A stretch of 64,000 bases of DNA from Bog-756 sp038210245 (GTDB lineage: Bacteria; Actinomycetota; Acidimicrobiia; Acidimicrobiales; RAAP-2), in NCBI GenBank assembly GCA_038210245.1, contig JBBQWW010000006.1, forward strand, positions 31,210-95,209, given 5' to 3'. The translations under genes and the position numbers were made by a program. Numbering within the stretch: position 1 is the first letter of the stretch; each line of letters starts with the position of its first letter. The notes under the pieces are model-generated. The model searched no databases and was not told where the DNA came from. It was given only the letters and a program-made list of their open reading frames with translations. Shown here piece by piece: positions 37,902 through 46,361 of this stretch.

Positions 37902-38993
37902 TCAGGCCCCTGACGGCACTCGTTGACCGTCGATGACGGTGCCCGAAGCGGTGACCGCTCCGGCGCCGATCACCGACAGCGCATGGATCACGCAGCGCTG
38001 GCCCACGATGGCCCCTGGGCCGATAACCGAGCCCTCCACTGTGGCCTTGGACGCCACCCGGGCTCCCGGCAGCAGTACCGAGCCGGTGACGGTGGCGCCC
38101 TCCTCGACCACGGCACCGGCACCGATCACCGACTCCTCCACCGACGCTCCGGGACTCACCGAGGCGCCGGTGCCGAACAGGGACCGGGCCACCGAAGCGG
38201 TCCGGACATCGACCGGGCCGATCCTCCAGCATCCGGGACCGAGGTCGGCGTCCCGCTCCGCCGCGGGGGCGGGGGGTGGCGACCGACGACCCAACAGGAG
38301 GTCGCGGTGGGCTCGGAGGTAGGCGTCGGGCGTCCCGGTGTCCAGCCAGTAGGCCTCGGAGGGCTGGGCGAAGAGCCGACCGGCCTCGACCAGAGCCGGA
38401 AACGTCTCCCGTTCGATGGACACCCGTCGCTCACCGGGAATGCGGTCCAGCACCGAGGTCTCGAACACGTAGGTGCCGGCGTTGATGTAGTTGGTGGGGG
38501 CCTCGTCGCGAGGTGGTTTCTCGATGAACGCCTCGACCCGCCCGTTGGCATCCGTCGGGACCACACCGAAGGCACTGGGGTCGTCCACCGGGGTCAGGCT
38601 GATCGTCCCCTCGGCCCCCGAGGTCCGGTGGAAGTCGATCAGCGCCGAGATGTCCGTGTCGGTCAGCACGTCCCCGTTGACCACGACGAAGGTGTCGTCG
38701 ATGCCGGCGTGGTGGGCGGCGAAGCGGATGGCACCGGCTGTGTCGAGCGGCGTGGGCTCCACGGCGTAGGTCAGTCGCACCCCGGCGATGGTCCCACCGG
38801 GATAGGCGTTGATGAAGGCGTCCGGCCGGTAGCCCAGCGAGAGCACGGCGTCGTCGATGCCGTGGGCGGCCAGGTGCCCGATGACCCGCTCGATCATGGC
38901 CTGCTCCACGATGGGGAGCATCTGCTTGGGCGTGGTCAGGGTGAGCGGACGGAGGCGGGTGCCCTCCCCACCCACGAGGACGACCGCCTTCAC
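37902..38993 (-). CDS. Sugar-1-phosphate nucleotidyltransferase with left-handed beta-helix (mannose-1-P guanylyltransferase-like)
   Basis: A 363-residue enzyme. The N-terminal catalytic domain has VLVGGEGTRLRPLTLTTPKQ, VVVNGDVLTD, the EKP motif (AFIEKPPRDEAPTNYINAG) and WLDTGTPDAYL. The C-terminal part is a hexapeptide-repeat beta-helix (SVIGAGAVVEEGATVTGSV, SVIGPGAIVGQ). Mycobacterial ManC, next to wbbL and rmlD, has this architecture, so GDP-mannose formation is the favoured activity, though glucose-1-phosphate uridylyl- or thymidylyltransferases look alike. The GTG start overlaps the preceding stop as GTGA. Confidence 0.82.
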   Translation of the reverse strand: MKAVVLVGGEGTRLRPLTLTTPKQMLPIVEQAMIERVIGHLAAHGIDDAVLSLGYRPDAFINAYPGGTIAGVRLTYAVEPTPLDTAGAIRFAAHHAGIDDTFVVVNGDVLTDTDISALIDFHRTSGAEGTISLTPVDDPSAFGVVPTDANGRVEAFIEKPPRDEAPTNYINAGTYVFETSVLDRIPGERRVSIERETFPALVEAGRLFAQPSEAYWLDTGTPDAYLRAHRDLLLGRRSPPPAPAAERDADLGPGCWRIGPVDVRTASVARSLFGTGASVSPGASVEESVIGAGAVVEEGATVTGSVLLPGARVASKATVEGSVIGPGAIVGQRCVIHALSVIGAGAVTASGTVIDGQRVPSGA

Positions 38994-39784
38994 TTGGTGG
39001 ATCCGGCGGGCTTGGTGGTGGTGGTCGGCGCCCCCGTGGTGGTGGTGACCGGGGCCGTGGTCGAGGTGGTGGGCAGGGTGGTCGAGGTGGTCGAACCCCC
39101 GGTGGACGCCGTGATCAGGGCGGTGATGACCGGGGCGGGGGGCTTGGGCACCGTGGCCGTGGCCGGCACGAAGGCCATGGTGATCAGCTGGCCGTTCTGG
39201 AACAGGAGGTCCTCGGGGGGGCCGCTGGTCTCGGTGCCCTGCTTGGCGGTGAAGCTCGGCCAGCTGTCCACGATGACCACGCCGGGCTTGCCGGCGTCGG
39301 GAGTCCCCTTGGGGCACACGTCCCCGTTGGTCCACGCCTGCTTGCCCGGGTACTGGAGGGTGGAGGAGCTCAACTCGAGCCCTTTGTACCCCGAGACGAA
39401 CTTGCCCAGGGTGGCGTTGCTACCCGACTCCGAGCTGTTCTTCGGCTGGATGGTGAGCACGCCGTTGCCGTTGGCCGTGAGTCCGGTCTTCGTGCCGTTG
39501 GTGCTGGCCGGGAGGTTGGCCTGCATGGTGCCACAGATATCGATGCCCAGGCCGGTGAACCACTGCTGGCTGGTGGTCGGGGGACCGGCCGACGATGCCG
39601 TCTGGTGGGTCCGCTGGTACCGGCTGAACCCGATGAGCAGCAGGCCGACGATGCAGATGACGGCGAGGCTGGCATACCAGTTCACCGGCATCTGGCCGCG
39701 ATAGGTGCGCCCGCCGCCGGTGGTGGCGGCACGCTCCACCCACTTGCCCGTCGAGTTGCTCTTGCCCGTCGAGTTGCTGGCCAT
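38990..39784 (-). CDS. Membrane-anchored extracellular protein with Thr-rich tail, unrecognised
   Basis: A 264-residue protein of unknown function. Cytoplasmic start with the doubled peptide NSTGKSNSTGK, one membrane span (WYASLAVICIVGLLLIGFS, about residues 37-55), then an extracellular domain with two cysteines that may pair (DICGTM and GDVCPKG), and a C-terminal low-complexity tail of Thr/Ser/Pro (TTSTTLPTTSTTAPVTTTT) that may be O-glycosylated or span the wall. It lies between wbbL and the nucleotidyltransferase and is coupled to the latter by GTGA, so it probably serves the same glycan. A peptidase-like or assembly role would be a guess. Confidence 0.7.
   Translation of the reverse strand: MASNSTGKSNSTGKWVERAATTGGGRTYRGQMPVNWYASLAVICIVGLLLIGFSRYQRTHQTASSAGPPTTSQQWFTGLGIDICGTMQANLPASTNGTKTGLTANGNGVLTIQPKNSSESGSNATLGKFVSGYKGLELSSSTLQYPGKQAWTNGDVCPKGTPDAGKPGVVIVDSWPSFTAKQGTETSGPPEDLLFQNGQLITMAFVPATATVPKPPAPVITALITASTGGSTTSTTLPTTSTTAPVTTTTGAPTTTTKPAGSTK
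39743..39778 (-). repeat. 18-bp perfect tandem duplication in the anchored-protein gene
   Basis: Two identical copies of an 18-bp unit (39743-39760, 39761-39778) encode the doubled NSTGK peptide near the N terminus. The length is a multiple of three, so the frame is kept. Confidence 0.9.
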
Positions 39785-39833
39785 GATCGGAGGAAACCCT
39801 ACAGCCTGCGGTCGGGCGCCCCGCACGCACCCG

Positions 39834-40700
39834 TCACCGCCCGGTGCTGCGGGCCATACAGGCCAGAGCGGCCCGGATCCCGATCCCCAGGGCGACCAGA
39901 GGGAGCAGGGCCTGGCGCCAGCCCGGTGACGACCGGGCGGCGAACCGGAGCAGGGACCGGTGATGCTCGAGGATCATCCGGTAGGGGTGGTGGTCGGTGG
40001 ACACGCCCTGTCGGTGGGTGACCTCGGCGGTGGGGACATACGCCGCTGACCAGCCACTCTGCCGGAGCCGCCAGCACAGGTCAACGTCCTCGGCGTACAT
40101 GAAGTAGGCCTCGTCAAACCCCCCCACCTGCTCGAACGCCGAACGGCGGACCACGAAGCAGGCCCCGGAGACCCAATCCACCTCCACCGGGTCCCCGATG
40201 GCCCCGTCCAGCTCGTTGCGCTGGTAGGAGCGGGTGAACCGGTTGTCCGGGGCGAAGATGCCCAGCAGGGCGTGGCCCCCGGCGTCGATCAGCGAGGGAA
40301 ACCGGCGGGCCGAGGGGTAGCGATCCCCCGTCGAGGTGCGGATCAGCGGCCCCACCAGGGCCCGACGGGGATGGCCGACCAGTGCGGCCGACAGGCGGGA
40401 CAGCGTCCCCGCCCGTACCTCGAGGTCGGGGTTGCACACCACCACGAGGGGGGTGGTGGTGGCGGCCACCCCACGGTTGGCGGCGGCGCCGTAGCCCAGG
40501 TTTCTCCCCGGGACCACCACCTCGAGGTCGGGGTAGCGGAACCGGACCCGTTCCACGGACCCGTCGGTCGAGCCGTTGTCCACGATGACCACGTCGGTGG
40601 CCTCGTCCGCCCGCCAGTCCTCTACGCACTGGAGGAGGGCGGCGCCCGACTCGTAGTTGACGATGACCACGGCGGTGTCCGGTCCGGGTCCTTCGGTCAC
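39834..40700 (-). CDS. wbbL: GT2 rhamnosyltransferase, WbbL-like
   Basis: A 288-residue GT2 enzyme resembling WbbL, which adds L-rhamnose from dTDP-rhamnose to GlcNAc-diphospho-polyprenol. Landmarks: AVVIVNYESGAALL, VDNGSTDGSVE, GRNLGYGAAANRGV, the DXD-like site VVCNPDLEV, and GGFDEAYFMYAEDVDLCWRLR (catalytic Asp and aromatic acceptor site). A hydrophobic C-terminal helix may dock it to the membrane. Context supports the rhamnose call: rmlB/rmlD are 4 kb upstream in the same orientation. A galactofuranosyl- or other deoxyhexosyltransferase is possible. Confidence 0.78.
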   Translation of the reverse strand: MTEGPGPDTAVVIVNYESGAALLQCVEDWRADEATDVVIVDNGSTDGSVERVRFRYPDLEVVVPGRNLGYGAAANRGVAATTTPLVVVCNPDLEVRAGTLSRLSAALVGHPRRALVGPLIRTSTGDRYPSARRFPSLIDAGGHALLGIFAPDNRFTRSYQRNELDGAIGDPVEVDWVSGACFVVRRSAFEQVGGFDEAYFMYAEDVDLCWRLRQSGWSAAYVPTAEVTHRQGVSTDHHPYRMILEHHRSLLRFAARSSPGWRQALLPLVALGIGIRAALACMARSTGR

Positions 40701-40725
40701 GCCGGGCGGCCCCGGGCGCGACGAG

Positions 40726-41478
40726 TCACCGATCCGGCCGGGTGAAGCGGTACTTGATCAGGGCCTTGAGGGCGCCGAACCCGTCCCGCCAGGTGATCTT
40801 CTTGCCCTCGTCGGGCTCGCGACCGGCATACGAGATGGGGACCTCGTAGATCCGGTAGCCCCGTCGGAGCACCTTGGCGGTGATCTCGGGCTCGAAGTCG
40901 AACCGGTCCGACTCGATGGTGATCCCCTCGAGCACCCGCCGGTCGAACATCTTGTAACAGGTCTCCATGTCCGAGAGGGTGGAGGAGTAGAGGACGTTGG
41001 TGACCAGGGAGAGGAACCGGTTGCCGATCCAGTGCAGGGGCAGCATGTTCTTGCGCTCCCCGGTGAACCGGCTGCCGTAGACCACCTGCGCCTTTCGTCG
41101 CAGGATGGGTTCGAGGAGTCGGGACCAGTCGAAGGGGTCGTACTCGAGATCGGCGTCCTGGACCAGTACCAGGTCGCCGCGGGCCGCGGCCAAGCCGGTG
41201 CGTATGGCGGCACCCTTGCCCTGGTTGTGCGGATGGTCGATGACCCGGATGGTCGAGTCGCCCAGCGCCGCCAGCACCTTGTCGGTCCCGTCCGTGGAGC
41301 CGTCGTCCACCACGATCACCTCGATGTCCACCGGGAGCTCGATCGACCGGATCCGGCGCATGACCTCGGCCACGGTGGAGCGCTCGTTGTACACCGGCAC
41401 GATGACGGACAACAGCGTGAACCAGTGGTCGTCGACCGGGCTCCCCTCCGGGCCACCGAACGGCGCGTCGCCACTCAT
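40726..41478 (-). CDS. Polyprenol-phosphate sugar synthase (DPM1-like GT2)
   Basis: A 250-residue GT2 enzyme of the dolichol-phosphate mannose synthase type: SVIVPVYNERSTVAEVM, VVDDGSTDGTDKVL, GKGAAIRTGLAAA, the metal site LVQDADLEYDP and the KITWRDGFGALKALIKYRF tail that lies along the membrane. It would load mannose or glucose onto polyprenyl phosphate, providing the donor for GT-C enzymes such as those encoded elsewhere in this window. No C-terminal GtrA-like spans are present. It is 87 bp downstream of the UDP-glucuronate decarboxylase gene. Confidence 0.88.
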   Translation of the reverse strand: MSGDAPFGGPEGSPVDDHWFTLLSVIVPVYNERSTVAEVMRRIRSIELPVDIEVIVVDDGSTDGTDKVLAALGDSTIRVIDHPHNQGKGAAIRTGLAAARGDLVLVQDADLEYDPFDWSRLLEPILRRKAQVVYGSRFTGERKNMLPLHWIGNRFLSLVTNVLYSSTLSDMETCYKMFDRRVLEGITIESDRFDFEPEITAKVLRRGYRIYEVPISYAGREPDEGKKITWRDGFGALKALIKYRFTRPDR

Positions 41479-41565
41479 GGGCGGCGACCGACGGGTGGCG
41501 GGTCAGCGGGGGGCAGGTTGGACATGGGACTGGTCACCTCGGTCGGCAGCCCGGGGCGGGCCGCC

Positions 41566-42564
41566 TCACACCCTGCCATTGTGGCCGCTCCGGGCGCGGT
41601 CGTTGGTGGACTCGGCGGCAGGACCGGCTCCGGTCTCGGCGGCCACGGCGGCGGCGGTACGGGCCAGGCCTTCGTGGAGGCCGGTGGTCGGCTCCCACCC
41701 GAGCGCCGTGCGGGCCAGGGTGATGTCCGGCCGCCGGCGGGTGGGATCGTCGACGGGGAGTGGGAGGTGGACGATGGACGAGGCCGAGCCCAACAGCTCG
41801 ACCACGGTCCGGGCCAGTTCGAGGACGGTGTACTCATCGGGGTTCCCGATGTTGACCGGACCGGTGAGGTCGGAGTCGAACAGGGCGATCAGGCCGCGGA
41901 CCTCGTCGTCCACATAGCAGAGACTCCGGGTCTGGCTCCCGTCCCCGTAGACGGTCAGGGGCCCGCCCTGGAGCGCCTGGACCAGAAAGTTGGACACCAC
42001 CCGGCCGTCGTCGGGCCGGAGGCGGGGTCCGTACGTGTTGAAGATCCGGACGATGGCCACATCGGTGCCCAACTGCCGGTGGTGGGCCATGGTCAGCGCC
42101 TCGGCGAACCGCTTGGCCTCGTCGTAGACGCTGCGAGGTCCGACCGAGTTCACGTTGCCCCAGTAGGACTCGACCTGGGGATGGACGTCCGGATCCCCGT
42201 ACACCTCGCTAGTCGACGCCAGCAGGAATCGGGCCCCGTGTCGGTGGGCCAGCTCGAGACCGAGACGGGTGCCCTCGCTCCCCACGGCCAGGGTCTCGAG
42301 GGGCAGGGCCAGGTAGTCGGGGGGGGACGCCGGGCTGGCCAGGTTGAACACGCCGTCGACCGGACCGTCGACCGGAAGCTGGCGGGAGATGTCCGCTTCC
42401 ACCAGCGAGAAGTCGGCGTGGTCGTAGAGGTGGGCCACATTGGACCGGCGTCCGGTCGAGAAGTCGTCGACGCACACCACCGAGTCCCCGCGGGCCAGCA
42501 GGTGGTCGCAGAGGTGCGAACCCAGGAACCCACCCCCGCCGAGCACCACCATGCGGCCGGTCAC
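41566..42564 (-). CDS. UDP-glucuronate decarboxylase (UDP-xylose synthase family)
   Basis: A 332-residue extended short-chain dehydrogenase of the UXS family. N-terminal loop VVLGGGGFLGSHLCDHLL, the UXS-typical NLASPASPPDYLALPLETL, LLASTSEVYGDPDVHPQ, YDEAKRFAEAL (YxxxK) and RIFNTYGPRLRPDDGRVVSNF. The enzyme converts UDP-glucuronate to UDP-xylose. Its substrate is the product of the ugd gene 30 bp upstream, so the pair forms a complete UDP-glucose to UDP-xylose path. A short Ala/Arg-rich tail follows the fold. Confidence 0.88.
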   Translation of the reverse strand: MTGRMVVLGGGGFLGSHLCDHLLARGDSVVCVDDFSTGRRSNVAHLYDHADFSLVEADISRQLPVDGPVDGVFNLASPASPPDYLALPLETLAVGSEGTRLGLELAHRHGARFLLASTSEVYGDPDVHPQVESYWGNVNSVGPRSVYDEAKRFAEALTMAHHRQLGTDVAIVRIFNTYGPRLRPDDGRVVSNFLVQALQGGPLTVYGDGSQTRSLCYVDDEVRGLIALFDSDLTGPVNIGNPDEYTVLELARTVVELLGSASSIVHLPLPVDDPTRRRPDITLARTALGWEPTTGLHEGLARTAAAVAAETGAGPAAESTNDRARSGHNGRV

Positions 42565-42594
42565 CGCTTCGTCCCCCCGCCGACCCTCACGGGG

Positions 42595-44076
42595 TCATCG
42601 CCGGCCGATGCCGGTGTAGTCGAATCCGATGCGCCGCAGCTGGGCCGGATCCAGCAGGTTTCGGGCATCGACCACCACCGGCGCGGCCATGGCGTCTCGC
42701 ACCTTGGTGAAGTCGAGCCACCGGAACTCATCCCACTCGGTCAGGACCACGGTAACCACCGCGCCCCGGCTGGCCGCATAGGCATCGGGAAACGCCCGCA
42801 CCAGCCGGTTCAGGTCCTTCCCGTCACCGTCCGGTCCCAGCTCGGCCAGACCGTGGACCGGGGCCGACCGCTCGCCCAGGGGAACCTCGACGGTGGGGTC
42901 GAAGGCCTGCACCACGGCTCCCTCGGCCACTAGACGCTGGACCACCTCCACGGCCGGGGAGTTGCGCAGGTCGTCGGTGCCGGCCTTGAAGGTCAGGCCC
43001 CAGACGGCGATGACCGCTCCCTCGAGCTGGTCCCCCGCCGCCGCGCGGACCTTGTGCACCACCCGCTCGAACTGTTCGTCGTTGGTGGCGATGGCCCCCT
43101 TCAGGAAGGAGAAGTCGTACCCGGCCTGCTCGGCGATGTGGACCAGGGCCCGGGTGTCCTTGGGCAGACAGCTCCCTCCCCACCCCGGACCGGGTCGCAG
43201 GTACTCGAACCCGATGCGCTTGTCGTAGCCCAGACCCAGGATGACGTCCCGCACATCGGCACCCACCGCCTCGCACAGACCGGCCACCGCGTTCACGAAG
43301 CTGAGCTTGGTGGCCAGAAAGGCGTTGGAGGCGTACTTGATGGTCTCGGCCGTGGCCGCATCGGTGATCAGCAACGGTGCGTGGGTTCCCGCGAACAGGT
43401 CGCCCACCTTGGCCGCAGCCGCCTGGTCGTCGGCCCCCACCACGATCCGTTCGGGATGCAGACTGTCGGGCACAGCCGTGCCCTCGCGCAGGAATTCAGG
43501 GTTGGACACCACCGTCACATCCGATCGGCCGAGCACGCGCTCGACCACCAGGGTCGAGCCCACGGGCACCGTCGACTTGTTCACGATCACGGTGCCGGGA
43601 CGCAGGAGCGGTCCGATCTCCTTCGCCACTGCCTCCACGTACGAGAGGTCGGCGGAGCCGTCGTCGCCCTGGGGTGTGGGCACACACAGGAAGACGAATT
43701 CGGCACCCTCGACGGCCGCCGACGCTCCGACCACGAAGCGGAGGCGACCGGCCTCCTGGCCGTCGCGCACCAACGCTTCGAGGTGGTCCTCCACGATGGG
43801 TACCTGGCCCCGCTGGAGCATGGCCACCTTGGCCGGGTCGGCGTCACCGCAGGTGACGTTGTGGCCCAGGTGGGCCAAGGTGGCCGCCGTGGGCAGGCCC
43901 ACGTAGCCCACGCCGATGACGGCGATGGTGTGACCCTGGCCCTGGGGCAGGACCCGCACCGAGGCGCCACTCTGGCCGAAGGGGGCACCGCCGGGGGTGG
44001 ATCCCTCCTCGGGCGCGGGCTTCCCCCCGGTGGGGTGGCCGGAGCCACCGAGCACGCCGGCGATCAACGACAGCAC
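42595..44076 (-). CDS. ugd: UDP-glucose 6-dehydrogenase
   Basis: A 493-residue enzyme oxidising UDP-glucose to UDP-glucuronate with two NAD+. Rossmann start IAVIGVGYVGLPTAATLAHLG, FLCVPTPQGDDGSADLSYV, NKSTVPVGST, NPEFLREGTAV, catalytic Cys in GGSCLPKDT and VWGLTFKAGTDDLRNSPA. The 45 residues before the Rossmann fold are unusual. The GTG at the ORF start has AGGA 8 nt upstream, which I favour; a GTG at 43959 would give a more typical 454 residues. It heads the seven-gene sugar operon after a 225-bp gap from rmlD in which I see no gene. Confidence 0.93.
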   Translation of the reverse strand: MLSLIAGVLGGSGHPTGGKPAPEEGSTPGGAPFGQSGASVRVLPQGQGHTIAVIGVGYVGLPTAATLAHLGHNVTCGDADPAKVAMLQRGQVPIVEDHLEALVRDGQEAGRLRFVVGASAAVEGAEFVFLCVPTPQGDDGSADLSYVEAVAKEIGPLLRPGTVIVNKSTVPVGSTLVVERVLGRSDVTVVSNPEFLREGTAVPDSLHPERIVVGADDQAAAAKVGDLFAGTHAPLLITDAATAETIKYASNAFLATKLSFVNAVAGLCEAVGADVRDVILGLGYDKRIGFEYLRPGPGWGGSCLPKDTRALVHIAEQAGYDFSFLKGAIATNDEQFERVVHKVRAAAGDQLEGAVIAVWGLTFKAGTDDLRNSPAVEVVQRLVAEGAVVQAFDPTVEVPLGERSAPVHGLAELGPDGDGKDLNRLVRAFPDAYAASRGAVVTVVLTEWDEFRWLDFTKVRDAMAAPVVVDARNLLDPAQLRRIGFDYTGIGRR

Positions 44077-44301
44077 GGTCTGGATCCTGACTTCACTGGG
44101 CCACCATTCTCGAGCCTTGCGGACCTACTCCATGTCGGCTCATTCTCGCCGCTCCTGAAGCCGTCTGCCCCCACGCCCGGCGGCGATTGCCCCGTCCGGT
44201 GGGATCCGAGCCCGGGAATGCGGGCGGTCGGAGCGTCTCGACCCGCCGGGGCCCTGACCCGGCCACCGGAGCCGTTCCGGAGGCCACGGGATGGCGAGGG
44301 C

Positions 44302-45249
44302 TCATCGGGGATCGTCGGGCGGAAGGGCGGTCACCAGCCGCCCGAGCGCCTCGGTCCACTCGGGAAGCAGGGGAAGCCCGGACAGGCGGAGGGCGGCGTT
44401 GTCGAGCCTCGAGTTGGCTGGCCGGGGGGCCGGGCGGGGGGGGTCCAGGTCGGAGGTGGTGATGGGCTCCACCCGTCCGGGATCGAGGCCGGCGGCAGCC
44501 AGGACGCCCCGGGCGAAGCCGAACCAGGTGGTCTCCCCCTGGTTGGTGACGTGGAAGGTACCCGGTCGGCGGTCGAGGGCCAGGCGGACCAACGCCGTGG
44601 CCAGGTCGGCGGTGAAGGTCGGGCTGCCGTGCTGGTCGTTCACGAACCGGAGGGTGCCGTCAGGCGTCGACCGGGCCAGTCGGAGCACGGTCTTGACCAT
44701 GTTCGCCCCGTGGGCCCCGCTGACCCACGCCGTGCGGACGATGGTGGCCGACGGGCCGGCCACGGCGTGGACCTCCTGTTCCCCGCCCAGCTTGCTGCGA
44801 CCGTAGACGGAGCGCGGGCCGGGCGGGTCCCACTCGACGTAGGGGCGGTCGAGGGTGCCGTCGAAGACGTAGTCGGTGGAGACGTAGACCAGATGGGCGC
44901 CGACAGCCGTAGCCGCCTCGGCCATGTGACGGGTGCCCAGAGCGTTGACGGCGAAGGCGGTGTCAGGATCGGACTCACAGGCGTCGACGGCGGTGTAGGC
45001 CCCACCGTGCAGCACGATGTCGGGCCGGAAGGCGTCGACGGCGGCCCGGACCGCGGTGCGGTCGGTCACGTCGAGGGTGTCGATGTCCGTGGACCGCACC
45101 TCGAAGGTGCCGACGTCGACCGGTGGCAGGAGGGCGGTGGGGCCGGCCGGTGCACCGCCGTCGGGGACGCCTCCGGCCAGGACGTCCGAGAGGTCCCGCC
45201 CCAGCTGCCCGTTCCCCCCGGTGAGCAGGACCCGCAACGGGCGGCTCAC
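44302..45249 (-). CDS. rmlD: dTDP-4-dehydrorhamnose reductase
   Basis: A 315-residue short-chain reductase performing the last step to dTDP-L-rhamnose. Landmarks: RVLLTGGNGQLGRDL, DITDLDVTD-like TLDVTDRTAV, HGGAYTAVDACE, YVSTDYVFDG, YGRSKLGGE (YxxxK) and RTAWVSGAHGANMVKTVL. Its GTG overlaps the rmlB stop as GTGA. rmlA is at the far left of the window and rmlC is not seen, so the rhamnose genes are split. Confidence 0.93.
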   Translation of the reverse strand: MSRPLRVLLTGGNGQLGRDLSDVLAGGVPDGGAPAGPTALLPPVDVGTFEVRSTDIDTLDVTDRTAVRAAVDAFRPDIVLHGGAYTAVDACESDPDTAFAVNALGTRHMAEAATAVGAHLVYVSTDYVFDGTLDRPYVEWDPPGPRSVYGRSKLGGEQEVHAVAGPSATIVRTAWVSGAHGANMVKTVLRLARSTPDGTLRFVNDQHGSPTFTADLATALVRLALDRRPGTFHVTNQGETTWFGFARGVLAAAGLDPGRVEPITTSDLDPPRPAPRPANSRLDNAALRLSGLPLLPEWTEALGRLVTALPPDDPR

Positions 45250-46277
45250 GGAGCCGAGGTCGGTCCCGGCGTGGGGTTGGCCGTCCACGACCCCTCGACC
45301 ACCGGTGCCCGGCCGAGGAGGGGCTCCCACCAGCTTCGGTGGGCGGTGTACCAGGCCACCGTGTCGGCCAGTCCCTGATCGAAGCCCACCGTCGGCTCCC
45401 AGCCCAGCTCCCGTCGGATCTTGGACGAGTCGAGCAGGTAGCGCCGATCGTGGCTGGGGCGGTCGGGGACGATCTCCTTCAGGCTCTGCGGCTTGCCGGT
45501 GGCCGCCAGGATGGCGTCGGCGATCTCCTCGATGCTGGCCTCGACTCCGCTGCCCACGTTGTAGGTCTCCCCCACCACGCCGTGTTGGAGCACCAGTTCG
45601 ATGGCGCGGCAGTGGTCGTCCACGTGGAGCCACTCCCGCCGGTTCTGGGTGGAGGCGTACAGAGGCAGGGCCTGGTCATCGAGGGCCTTGGCCGTGAACA
45701 GGGGGATGACCTTCTCGGGGAACTGGTAGGGGCCGTAGTTGTTGCAGCAGTTGGTGATGGTGGCCGGGAGGGCGAAGGTCTCCACATAGGCGCGGACGGC
45801 GTGGTCGGCCCCGGCCTTGGACGCGTTGTACGGGGTGCGCGGCCGGTAGGGCGTCTCCTCCGTGAACACCTCGTCGGAGTCGAGGGGCAAGTCCCCGTAG
45901 ACCTCACAAGTCGAGATGTGGTGGAACCGGGTCACGCCGTGACGGCGGGCCGCCTCGGCCAGGGTCTGGGTGCCCAGTACATTGGTCCGGAAGAACCGGG
46001 CCGGGTCCAGGATGGCCAGAGAGTTGTGTGACTCGGCGGCGAAGTTGACGATGATGTCGATCTCGTGCTCGGCCAGCGTCTTGGCCACCACCTCCAGGTC
46101 CCCGATGTCCCCCTGGACGAAGGTGATGCGATCCTCGACGTCGGCCAGGTTGGGCCGGTTGCCGGCGTAGGTCAGCACATCGAAGGCCACCACCTGGTCG
46201 CCGGGGTGGTGTTGCACCCAGTACCGCACGAAGTTCGATCCGATGAAGCCGGCTCCACCGGTCACAAGTAGTCGCAT
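45246..46277 (-). CDS. rmlB: dTDP-glucose 4,6-dehydratase
   Basis: A 343-residue dehydratase making dTDP-4-keto-6-deoxyglucose. Seen: LLVTGGAGFIGSNFVRYW, VNFAAESHN, the catalytic region HISTCEVYGDLP, YNASKAGADHAVRAY and NCCNNYGPYQFPEK, and TQNRREWLHVDDHCRAI. Note that the usual HVSTDEVYG Asp is Cys here (STCEVYG), a position where the family normally has the catalytic Asp of the Asp-Glu pair; the Glu is kept. First gene of the rmlBD pair, with TAACAT 9 nt before the ATG. Confidence 0.9.
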   Translation of the reverse strand: MRLLVTGGAGFIGSNFVRYWVQHHPGDQVVAFDVLTYAGNRPNLADVEDRITFVQGDIGDLEVVAKTLAEHEIDIIVNFAAESHNSLAILDPARFFRTNVLGTQTLAEAARRHGVTRFHHISTCEVYGDLPLDSDEVFTEETPYRPRTPYNASKAGADHAVRAYVETFALPATITNCCNNYGPYQFPEKVIPLFTAKALDDQALPLYASTQNRREWLHVDDHCRAIELVLQHGVVGETYNVGSGVEASIEEIADAILAATGKPQSLKEIVPDRPSHDRRYLLDSSKIRRELGWEPTVGFDQGLADTVAWYTAHRSWWEPLLGRAPVVEGSWTANPTPGPTSAP

Positions 46278-46361
46278 GATGGATGAATGTTACTCACCGC
46301 CGGCTCGGGCCCGGAGAGTGCGGGTGCTGGGTGGGCGCCGCACCGACGGGATCGCCCCTGG

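Noticed and set aside
44077..44301. Gap between ugd and rmlD examined for an RNA gene or small ORF.
   Set aside because: No tRNA-like fold, no long perfect stem and no ORF with plausible composition; it most likely holds the ugd promoter, which I could not pinpoint.
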